From Solibacillus isronensis (GTDB taxonomy: Bacteria > Bacillota > Bacilli > Bacillales_A > Planococcaceae), in contig NZ_FVZN01000014.1 in assembly GCF_900168685.1 (NCBI RefSeq), positions 1,984,001 to 2,048,000 on the forward strand: a DNA stretch of 64,000 nucleotides, in the 5' to 3' direction. Under the pieces are notes generated by a model, which saw only the letters and a program-made list of their open reading frames with translations, made no database searches and was not told where the DNA came from. Made by a program: the position numbers and the translations under genes. Positions within the stretch are counted from its first letter, which is position 1. Each line of letters opens with the position of its first letter. Shown here piece after piece: positions 48,643 through 55,020 of this stretch.

Positions 48643-49760
48643 GATTTCGGCGGATGTGGCATTGGTTGCATTTGTGGCATCTGATTTGCTGGATATGGCA
48701 TCATTTGTGGCATCGTATTTTCTGTATACGGCATCATTTGTGGCATATTATTTTCTTGGTACGGCATCATTTGTGGGTGACAACAAGGGTTTGGTTGACG
48801 CATCATGTGATCAATTTCTTCATAATACTGGTGTACTAGGTGATCTTTATCCTGGCAATGATCTCTCTTTAATGATGACTCTTCATGGAAAATTGGCTGC
48901 ATCTGCATTTGCATAGGCATCGACATCGGCATTTGTTCCATATACATATTTGGCTGCATTTGCATTGGGGATTCCATTGCCATTTGGTTACATTTTGAAC
49001 ATCCAGGCATTTGCGGCATTGGCATTGGTTGCATCTGCATTGGGGATTCCATTGCCATTTGATGACATTTTGAACATCCAGGCATTTGTGGCATCGGCAT
49101 TGGGATGTGGTGACACGTTGGACACACAGGCATTTGTGGCATCGGCATTGGCATGTGGTGACACGTCGGACACACAGGCATTTGTGGCATTGGCATTGGC
49201 ATTGGCATCGGCATTGGCTGAATATATTGCGGTTGTTCGATAAAAATCGGTTGCTGTGGTTGCTGCGGAGGTGGTTGAACAACCGGTTGCTGTGGCATCG
49301 GCATTGGTTGCGGTACTGTCACCGTATTTTCAAATGTCGGCTGAACATGTACATGTGTCTGCCAATTCGGCATTGGCATTGGTTGTGGTTGCTGGAAATA
49401 AATAATATCCCCTTGCCAAAGCGGCTTTTGCGGCTGTGGCATTGGCATCGGCATTGGAGCCGGGGCTGGAGCAGGCGCTGGGGCCGGCTTAACCATTTCT
49501 TTTTTCGGCGCTGGCGCTGGTGTTGGCGCTGGGGCCGGTGTTGGTACCGGCTGCTCTTTAACAAACTTTGGCTGTTCCTTCACAGGCTGTGGCATTTCTT
49601 TTTTCGCTGTCGTGTCCGGTAAATAGATTTCCATTCCCGGAACAATATAGTCAGGGTTTGCTAAATGGGCATTTAATCGCTTTAACTCATCAAAGCCAAC
49701 CGCGTATTGTTTCGCGATTTTCCACAAAGTGTCTCCCTTTTGAACAATATGAACGCGCAC
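48633..49760 (-). CDS. safA: SafA-like LysM spore coat assembly protein with Met-Pro/CxxC repeats
   Basis: A 375-residue protein. The N-terminal LysM domain (about residues 2-49, HIVQKGDTLWKIAKQY) would bind cortex peptidoglycan, as in SafA. The rest is low-complexity: a Pro-Ala linker with repeated PAPAP, then Met-Pro-rich stretches, four CxxC units (CPTC twice, CSKC twice), a His/Cys-containing segment and a C-terminal NMPQMMPY repeat. GTG at 49760 follows AAAGGAGG. The position upstream of niaR agrees with safA in B. subtilis. Divergent from niaR; coupled to a kinase. Confidence 0.82.
   Translation of the reverse strand: MRVHIVQKGDTLWKIAKQYAVGFDELKRLNAHLANPDYIVPGMEIYLPDTTAKKEMPQPVKEQPKFVKEQPVPTPAPAPTPAPAPKKEMVKPAPAPAPAPAPMPMPMPQPQKPLWQGDIIYFQQPQPMPMPNWQTHVHVQPTFENTVTVPQPMPMPQQPVVQPPPQQPQQPIFIEQPQYIQPMPMPMPMPMPQMPVCPTCHHMPMPMPQMPVCPTCHHIPMPMPQMPGCSKCHQMAMESPMQMQPMPMPQMPGCSKCNQMAMESPMQMQPNMYMEQMPMSMPMQMQMQPIFHEESSLKRDHCQDKDHLVHQYYEEIDHMMRQPNPCCHPQMMPYQENNMPQMMPYTENTMPQMMPYPANQMPQMQPMPHPPKSCQ
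48951..49176 (-). repeat. Tandem coding repeats in the safA-like gene
   Basis: Two adjacent 48-bp units (49081-49128 and 49129-49176) differ at two bases and each encode a 16-residue block with CPTCHH. They are followed by a 75-bp unit (49006-49080) with CSKC and a 55-bp partial copy of it (48951-49005). Copy number is likely variable between strains. Confidence 0.9.
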
Positions 49761-49790
49761 TTCTTTCCTCCTTTTCTCGTAATAGCATAT

Positions 49791-49803
49791 GCACAAATTG
49801 TGC
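49791..49803. promoter_or_regulatory. Perfect palindrome between safA-like gene and niaR
   Basis: GCACAAATTGTGC is a 13-bp perfect inverted repeat around one base, 31 nt upstream of the safA-like GTG and 82 nt upstream of niaR. It may be an operator for either direction. Confidence 0.4.
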
Positions 49804-49884
49804 TTTTGCCACAATGTTCACGCTTAGCAAGCGGTAAATATGATAAGATGAAAAGGAACTGGTATGCTAATTGAGGTGAATATA

Positions 49885-50412
49885 TTGAAGAAATTATTAG
49901 GTGAAGAACGACGTTTGGAATTGCTTGCATTGTTAAAAACTGCTGAACAGCCAATGACAGGTACAGATTTAGCGAAACATACAAATGTTTCCAGACAAGT
50001 CATCGTCAATGATATGAATTTATTGAAAGCACGAAATGAACCGATCGTAGCAACAAGCCAAGGATATATTTATATGCACAATGTCCAGCAAACACGCCTT
50101 CAGCGAAAAATTGTCTGTATGCACAATCCAAATGAAGCAAAAGAAGAACTTTTCATTTTGGTCGATTGTGGGGTTACGGTCGAAAGCGTTATTGTCGAAC
50201 ATCCTGTGTATGGAGAAATTACAGCTTCGATTATGGTATCTAACCGCTTGGAAGTCGAGCATTTTGTGAAACGCGTCCAGGAAACTAATGCATTGTATCT
50301 TTCTGCACTAACGGATGGTACACACTTACACGTCATTAGCTCGACTTCTGAAGAAAGCTTGAATCTGGCCGAAGAGAAATTACGCCAACACGGCTTTTTA
50401 ATTGAAAACTAA
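49885..50412 (+). CDS. niaR: NiaR, niacin-responsive repressor
   Basis: A 175-residue repressor: an N-terminal HTH_11 winged helix (about 1-60, GTDLAKHTNVSRQVIVNDM) and a C-terminal 3H domain (about 70-170) with histidines in VEHPVYGEI and GTHLHVI that bind metal and niacin. In B. subtilis NiaR (YrxA) represses nadB-nadC-nadA and niacin uptake. TTG at 49885 is chosen over ATG at 49864 because GAGGTG lies 6 nt before it. The nifS-nadBCA genes normally beside it are missing here. Confidence 0.93.
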   Translation: MKKLLGEERRLELLALLKTAEQPMTGTDLAKHTNVSRQVIVNDMNLLKARNEPIVATSQGYIYMHNVQQTRLQRKIVCMHNPNEAKEELFILVDCGVTVESVIVEHPVYGEITASIMVSNRLEVEHFVKRVQETNALYLSALTDGTHLHVISSTSEESLNLAEEKLRQHGFLIEN

Positions 50413-50414
50413 GT

Positions 50415-50464
50415 TAAAACAGCTTATTCAAAAAGACAATTGTCAGATGAATAAGCTGTTTTTC
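50415..50464. terminator. Terminator of niaR
   Basis: AAACAGCTTATTCA (50417-50430) pairs with TGAATAAGCTGTTT (50448-50461), ending in TTTTTC. It lies between convergent niaR and the SEDS gene and can serve both. Confidence 0.85.
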
Positions 50465-51757
50465 TTATGAATGATTCCGTTGTATGCCACTTCTGATGAA
50501 TGTTTTCCGACGATATACACTTAGTGCAATCCCGATGACAAATGAATTTAATAGGAGCGGCGTAAAACCATAGCTTATAAATGGAAGCGATAGCCCGATA
50601 ATCGGCAACCAGCCAAGTATCATGGCAACAGAATATACAAACTGCATGCAATAAAAAGATACTGATCCAATTACAAGCATTTGGCCATAAGAACGGGTTA
50701 ATCGGTTCACTTTCCAAAGTATACGAATGGCGATTGCAAATAATACCGAAACAATGGTAATCCCTGCTATATATCCGAATTTCTGAATAAGCAGTACTAA
50801 AGCAAAGTCTGTATGCCCTTCTGGAATGTAACGAATCGTCTCTGCCCCAAACCATCCTGCTTCATTTAGTGCATTTTTAACTGCCAAATAAACATAGCCT
50901 TCCGTTGTCGCATAGCTAGCCGGATCCAAAAATGCGTATAATCGAACAAGCTGATAATCGTGCAGCCGGGGAATGATCAAGAACATACTGCTCGCTATGA
51001 ACCCGCTTACCACTATACTTGTCACAATTTTTGTCTTTGCAGAATAGTCGCTTACAAAAAATAAAACCGTCACTACCCCTGCATAAATGAGGGCCACTAT
51101 CAGGCTTGGTGCACTTAAAATAAACCATAACGGCAAAACAAATAAGACGATTAACTGCCAGCTTTTAAGTTTTCTCTGCGTAAAAAATCCCGCCCAAGCA
51201 ATGAGCAGCAACGGTAAAACGGTCCAAGCTTGAATCTGAATCGGTCCTACTATTAAATAGCTTTGCCCTTGCACCATAGCAGTCGGAAAATAATTTAATA
51301 TCAATAACAAAATAAGGGCACCTATATATATAGCTAGACTGAAGCGCTCCAGCTTCCGATAATCGATATACATTAGTGCTGCAGTCAATATTACGGCAAA
51401 TAAAAGGTGCAGCCATTTATTTCGTATAAAATAATCGGTCATATCAGTCCCAAAAATAATGGTACTGTCAAATGATAAAATCGGGATAAAACTTGCACCT
51501 AACAGAATGGCAACTAAACTAATCAGCAGCCAGTCAATTTTCGGCCGGTGAATTTTGTCCATCGATTTCCCGATTTCGGACGGCGATCCCATTTCTTCGA
51601 TTGCTTTTCGTTCGGCTTCTTCCGGTGTATATCCTTTTTTTATCCTTGCATTTTTCGAGTGTTCAATATGACGCTTTAATTCGTCATATACATGAACTTG
51701 AGCTTCCTTCGAACGAATAAAGGCGGTTACTTTACTTAAAAATTTTTCACTCTGCAT
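50465..51757 (-). CDS. HAAS-domain/SEDS (FtsW/RodA-like) fusion protein
   Basis: A 430-residue protein. Residues 1-70 form a soluble helical domain resembling HAAS (HTH-associated alpha-helical signalling; YTPEEAERKAIEEMGSPSEIGKSM), which usually partners PadR regulators. The remainder is a 9-10-helix SEDS protein of the RodA/FtsW/SpoVE type: PEGHTDFAL carries the conserved extracellular Asp (Asp317) of glycan polymerases, and LPFISYG is the family end motif. The usual early SEDS block is degenerate, so it is a divergent paralogue. It overlaps the PadR-like gene by 11 nt, in an operon with an ECF sigma factor. Confidence 0.83.
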   Translation of the reverse strand: MQSEKFLSKVTAFIRSKEAQVHVYDELKRHIEHSKNARIKKGYTPEEAERKAIEEMGSPSEIGKSMDKIHRPKIDWLLISLVAILLGASFIPILSFDSTIIFGTDMTDYFIRNKWLHLLFAVILTAALMYIDYRKLERFSLAIYIGALILLLILNYFPTAMVQGQSYLIVGPIQIQAWTVLPLLLIAWAGFFTQRKLKSWQLIVLFVLPLWFILSAPSLIVALIYAGVVTVLFFVSDYSAKTKIVTSIVVSGFIASSMFLIIPRLHDYQLVRLYAFLDPASYATTEGYVYLAVKNALNEAGWFGAETIRYIPEGHTDFALVLLIQKFGYIAGITIVSVLFAIAIRILWKVNRLTRSYGQMLVIGSVSFYCMQFVYSVAMILGWLPIIGLSLPFISYGFTPLLLNSFVIGIALSVYRRKTFIRSGIQRNHS

Positions 51758-52142
51758 GCATGCGCACCCCCAATAGACGTTCCTTCAATGTCAGTTTCAC
51801 ATGCCCGTCTTGCTGTAATTGTTTTTTACCGGTTTTCGTTAACTCATACCGCTTAACGCCTTCCTCCCAATTAGCAAATAGAAATCCATTGCTTTCCTGT
51901 TCATGAAGAATCGAATAGATCATTCCCTCATTGTTGATTACATCCTGTATTCCCCTTACATGGAGTAATTGCGTAATTTCAATACCGGACTTTGCTTCAA
52001 AAAGAAGAGATAAAATAACCTTTTTCAATTCATCAGCGTTTAATTGGCGTTGAATATTTTCTTTGTGCTGCTCTGTAAACTTCGTGCTGGAAAAAGCAGT
52101 GCGATCCATCGCTTTTTTCAAATTTTTTAAACGATCATCCAT
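51747..52142 (-). CDS. PadR-like winged-helix regulator
   Basis: A 131-residue protein with the PadR pattern in residues 38-115: VILSLLFEAKSGIEITQLL, then MIYSILHEQESNGFLFANWEEGVKRYELTKTGKKQL, the typical wing and LTxxG end. The N-terminal 35 residues are an unusual charged extension. ATG at 52142 has GGAGC at 10 nt; GTG at 52151 is alternative. It overlaps the sigma gene by 8 nt and the HAAS-SEDS gene by 11 nt. It may sense or act through the HAAS domain, as an inference. Confidence 0.75.
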   Translation of the reverse strand: MDDRLKNLKKAMDRTAFSSTKFTEQHKENIQRQLNADELKKVILSLLFEAKSGIEITQLLHVRGIQDVINNEGMIYSILHEQESNGFLFANWEEGVKRYELTKTGKKQLQQDGHVKLTLKERLLGVRMHAE

Positions 52143-52680
52143 TTTCTTCACGCTCCAGATGTTTTTTTAATAGCTGCTTCCCTTTTCGAAGTCTTGTTTT
52201 TACTGTGTTCTCATTAATTTGCAGTACTTCGGCCATTTCCTTCATCGTCTGATCTTCGTAATAACATAAATAAATCACTTCACGGTATTTGATCGGCAGC
52301 GCCATGACTGCCTTTACCAAATTATCATCTTCCTGTTGCTGGATGACTTCCTGTTCAACGGAAATGCTGCTTTCCACTTGCATAAAAACTTCATCATCTT
52401 TTGCTTCAACATTTTTTGCGTACCAGCTTTTCAGATAATCTTTTGAATGGTTAATTGCAATGCGCCAAAGCCATGTTTTTAACGACGAGCCATATTGGAA
52501 GGAAGGAAGTGCCTTGTAGCATTTCACGAAAATTTCCTGTGTCAGGTCCTCGGCAACAGAGTTGTTATGTACATATTGCATGACAAGCTTTAATACGTCT
52601 TCTCCGTAATGTTGCATTAGTTCATCTATAATCGCTTCATTTGATAAGTTAGCGGTATCATTTATTAAATAACCTTCCAC
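52135..52680 (-). CDS. ECF-type RNA polymerase sigma factor
   Basis: A 181-residue extracytoplasmic-function sigma factor. Region 2 is about 30-95 (DLTQEIFVKCYKAL, TWLWRIAINHSKDYL) and region 4 about 118-175 (LPIKYREVIYLCYYEDQTMKEMAEVLQINENTVKTRL). GTG at 52680 follows AAAGGAGG, an excellent site, and replaces an upstream in-frame start. No anti-sigma gene of the usual kind follows; the PadR-like and HAAS-SEDS genes take its place, so the membrane protein could serve as the signal input. ECF factor subgroup not assignable by eye. Confidence 0.9.
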   Translation of the reverse strand: MEGYLINDTANLSNEAIIDELMQHYGEDVLKLVMQYVHNNSVAEDLTQEIFVKCYKALPSFQYGSSLKTWLWRIAINHSKDYLKSWYAKNVEAKDDEVFMQVESSISVEQEVIQQQEDDNLVKAVMALPIKYREVIYLCYYEDQTMKEMAEVLQINENTVKTRLRKGKQLLKKHLEREENG

Positions 52681-52704
52681 TGAAATACCTCCTTTCATCA
52701 ATTA

Positions 52705-52731
52705 GACGAGCCCCATTATAGGAAAGTTTGA
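52705..52731 (-). promoter_or_regulatory. Candidate ECF-type autoregulatory promoter
   Basis: On the minus strand TCAAAC (52726-52731) and CGTC (52705-52708) are 17 bp apart, close to the Bacillus ECF pattern TGAAAC-N16/17-CGTC. The start point would leave a leader of about 18 nt before the GTG. A TATAAT (52714-52719) inside the spacer, with a weak TTCGAT, is an alternative vegetative -10. Confidence 0.45.
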
Positions 52732-52745
52732 TTTCTTGATCGAAT

Positions 52746-53061
52746 ATCTAATATAATTGCAGATCTTCTAATATAAATTTTTTTATTCTAATAAAATAGC
52801 GATTTTCTAATATACCGTCCCGATGTTCTAATATAGGTTTCTTCTTTTCTAATATCACAGCCGGATTTTCAAATATCCTTATGATATTTTCTAATATCTC
52901 GCACCAATGTTCTAATATAAACGGTACGCACATTTTTTTCAGCCTTAAACATACTAAAAAACTCGAATGCGTCTTCAAAATTCATCCAAGTTCTAATAAC
53001 CTCGTTACTTTTTCTAATAAACGGCTTAATTCTTCTAATAACCTGCACTATTGTTCTAATA
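52746..53061. repeat. Phased 21-bp array of 13 TATTAGAA motifs
   Basis: Plus-strand TTCTAATA (minus TATTAGAA) occurs with its first base at 52746, 52766, 52786, 52805, 52826, 52847, 52868, 52889, 52910, 52991, 53012, 53033 and 53054. The 52746 copy has A for the first T and the 52868 copy reads TTCAAATA; the rest are exact. Steps are 20, 20, 19, then 21 five times, 81, then 21 three times. The 11-13 bp between copies are not conserved. The array is flanked by a terminator and a candidate ECF promoter, so it looks like untranscribed DNA. Confidence 0.85.
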
Positions 53062-53077
53062 AAAGCATGACCAAACA

Positions 53078-53108
53078 AAAAGAGCACTCCGCATAAAGCA
53101 GAATGCAC
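53078..53108 (-). terminator. Candidate terminator of the DCC-family (DUF393) gene
   Basis: On the minus strand GCATTCTGC pairs with GCGGAGTGC using three G-U pairs, loop TTTAT, followed by TCTTTTTG, about 12 nt after the gene's stop. Confidence 0.6.
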
Positions 53109-53117
53109 CTGTACATT

Positions 53118-53507
53118 TTATAAAAATCGTTTTCGTTGTTCTGGTGACGGTAACATGCATTCCTGCTTTTTTCCGAACCATTTGTAGCGGTTTTTGGCAA
53201 TCCAGCGATACACTAGATCACGAACCGGTTTTGGTACAACGATAAATACATAAAACAACTTCCACAAACCTGATAAATTTCGTGTAATTTTAAGTGCGGC
53301 AGTCGATTCCGTATAATGCCGGCCATTTTCTATATACACAATGCTGTCCGTTGTTTCCGGCACATCATACTTTTTCAACAAAGCTACTCCAACATCACTT
53401 TGAAGCGAGGCAAACTGAAACAATGCTTTCGGGTCACGTTTTATAATAAACTGGACGCTCGCATCACAAAAATTGCACTCTCCATCAAATAGTAAGATTC
53501 GCTTCAT
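53118..53507 (-). CDS. DCC-family thiol-disulfide oxidoreductase (DUF393)
   Basis: A 129-residue DUF393 protein, thioredoxin-like. The redox motif is in LLFDGECNFCDASVQF (DxxCxxC) at residues 5-20. The mid-protein block ESTAALKITRNLSG is typical of the family. Partner unknown. ATG at 53507 has GAGGTG at 6 nt; an upstream GTG lies inside that site. It begins 11 nt after the pheA stop, so it is probably co-transcribed with pheA. Confidence 0.88.
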   Translation of the reverse strand: MKRILLFDGECNFCDASVQFIIKRDPKALFQFASLQSDVGVALLKKYDVPETTDSIVYIENGRHYTESTAALKITRNLSGLWKLFYVFIVVPKPVRDLVYRWIAKNRYKWFGKKQECMLPSPEQRKRFL

Positions 53508-53517
53508 GCTTTTCACC

Positions 53518-54390
53518 TCATTCCGGTGTGACGTATGTATAATATGTCCCGAGTGACTTCACCTTGCAGCCTAGCGCAATCAGTTCTTCCACTGCGCCTT
53601 TCATCATCGATTCCTCTTCATCTGCTAGTATATCAGTTATGAAGAAATAATTCCCGAGTCCCGTTTTAAGTGGTCGCGATTCAATTTTGCTCAAGTTCAG
53701 TTTACGCCAAGCAAATACCGAAAGTACTTGATGCAGTGCACCAGACACATCTGTCGGTAATGTAAGCATAAAGGTTGTTTTCGGCTGTGCATGCAGTGGT
53801 ACTAAACCATGCTTAATATTTTGCTTCGATAAAACGAAAAAGCGCGTATGATTAAAATGGAAATCATGGATATTATGTTCGAGTATATGTAAATTATATT
53901 TCTCAGCAGCAGAAAGGTTCGCAACTGCAGCGATACAGCGCTCTTCCGTTTGGGAAACAAGTTCTGCTGCGGCAGCTGTTGAAGAATACGATGTCTGCCT
54001 TACGTCACCATGATTATAATATAAATATTTATGACACTGTGCCAAAGCATGCGGATGTGAATAGATCTCTTCGATTGCCTCGCTCTTTTTCGCGAATTTT
54101 TTATTTACTAATAAATGCTGCTGGATTTTCGACATGACTTCAGCTGTAACGAAAAGCTCGGATTCGTGAAACAAATAGTCAATTGTCAGCGGAACAGAGC
54201 CTTCCAGCGCATTTTCCACAGGGACAACCGCCAGCTCAACTTTCCCCTCTGATACAGCTTCAATACATTCCGGAATGGACTTGTACGGAATATGCCAATC
54301 ATTCGGGAACAAACCCTTTGTTGCTAAATATGTAAATGATGCTTCCGGACCTAGGTAAGCAACTCTTTTTTCCCAATTTTTTTCTGACAT
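53518..54390 (-). CDS. pheA: Prephenate dehydratase
   Basis: PheA (290 residues) makes phenylpyruvate for phenylalanine synthesis. AYLGPEASFTYLA opens the catalytic domain, with ENALEGSVPLTIDYL and HTRFFVLSK (the Thr-Arg-Phe catalytic motif). The C-terminal ACT domain holds the phenylalanine-binding ESRPLKTGLGNYFFITD. AGGTGCTC precedes the ATG. Separated from pheB by a terminator-like hairpin. Confidence 0.96.
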   Translation of the reverse strand: MSEKNWEKRVAYLGPEASFTYLATKGLFPNDWHIPYKSIPECIEAVSEGKVELAVVPVENALEGSVPLTIDYLFHESELFVTAEVMSKIQQHLLVNKKFAKKSEAIEEIYSHPHALAQCHKYLYYNHGDVRQTSYSSTAAAAELVSQTEERCIAAVANLSAAEKYNLHILEHNIHDFHFNHTRFFVLSKQNIKHGLVPLHAQPKTTFMLTLPTDVSGALHQVLSVFAWRKLNLSKIESRPLKTGLGNYFFITDILADEEESMMKGAVEELIALGCKVKSLGTYYTYVTPE

Positions 54391-54444
54391 TAATGAGCAC
54401 CTCGATTATAAGTTCTAAATTTTCTGGAAATTTATCCTATAAAG

Positions 54445-54500
54445 AAAGCTGTCCAATATGCCCTAAAACTAAAACTTATTGGACAGCAATTTTTATTTAA
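54445..54500. terminator. Terminator between pheB and pheA
   Basis: GCTGTCCAATA (54448-54458) pairs with TATTGGACAGC (54477-54487) across an 18-nt loop. The minus-strand tail is TTTCTTTA and the plus-strand tail AATTTTTATTT. pheA may have its own promoter or depend on read-through. Confidence 0.7.
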
Positions 54501-54547
54501 TTATATTCTGATGTAATTGCACAGGAACATCTCACTTTGAAGGAAAG

Positions 54548-55003
54548 TTAAAATGCGCCAGAACTGATCACTTCAGCAGATTCGATAAATTCAAGTTGAT
54601 TTAAGCTGCGAATAAGTTCATCCAGCTCATAAGACATGCTTGTCACATCTAAAGAAAGCGTCACATTCGCACGACCTTGAATCGGAATCGTCTGGTGAAT
54701 CGTCAGTACATTGCAATGGGCATCAGATACAGTTTCGAGTAATTTGGCAAGTGTACCTTTTCGATCTTGCAATTGAATGAAAACCGTTAAAATACGTTCT
54801 TGCACAATCGAATGGAAAGGAAAAACTGCATCCCGATATTTATAAAATGCGCTGCGAGATAAATCCACTTCTTTTACCGCATCCCAAATGGATGAAACAG
54901 ATCCTTTTTGCAATAATTGTTTTGCTTCCAATGTTTTTTGCATCGCATCTGTCAGGACATCTTCACGCACTAAATAATATCGCTGATTTGCTACGTTTTT
55001 CAT
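54548..55003 (-). CDS. pheB: PheB, ACT-domain protein (UPF0735)
   Basis: A 151-residue protein of the PheB/UPF0735 family: an N-terminal helical region (YYLVREDVLTDAMQKTLEAKQLL, then SRSAFYKYRDAVFPF) and a C-terminal ACT domain (about 75-148). Once called a chorismate mutase, its function remains unproven. ATG at 55003 is better spaced from GGGGG than ATG at 55009. It follows obgE by 17 nt, the conserved obgE-pheB-pheA order. Confidence 0.92.
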   Translation of the reverse strand: MKNVANQRYYLVREDVLTDAMQKTLEAKQLLQKGSVSSIWDAVKEVDLSRSAFYKYRDAVFPFHSIVQERILTVFIQLQDRKGTLAKLLETVSDAHCNVLTIHQTIPIQGRANVTLSLDVTSMSYELDELIRSLNQLEFIESAEVISSGAF

Positions 55004-55020
55004 CGTCATCCCCCACTTAA

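Noticed and set aside
49086-49622. 178-codon plus-strand frame rich in Trp and His opposite the safA-like gene
   Set aside because: It is the reverse reading of the Met-Pro/Pro-Ala repeats; no start context and no plausible fold.
50424-50855. 143-codon minus-strand frame inside the SEDS gene
   Set aside because: Out-of-frame shadow of the HAAS-SEDS coding region; Cys/His/Trp-rich composition typical of shadow frames.
52746-53061. CRISPR array
   Set aside because: The conserved part is only 8-10 bp and the variable part 11-13 bp, with no cas genes nearby.
52748-53108. Two overlapping minus-strand frames of 76 and 79 codons with seven-residue repeats (ILExxxx / IRxxxxF)
   Set aside because: They arise from the 21-bp DNA period, overlap in different frames, have no good ribosome site and break where spacing is 19, 20 or 81. 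Treated as shadows of the DNA array.
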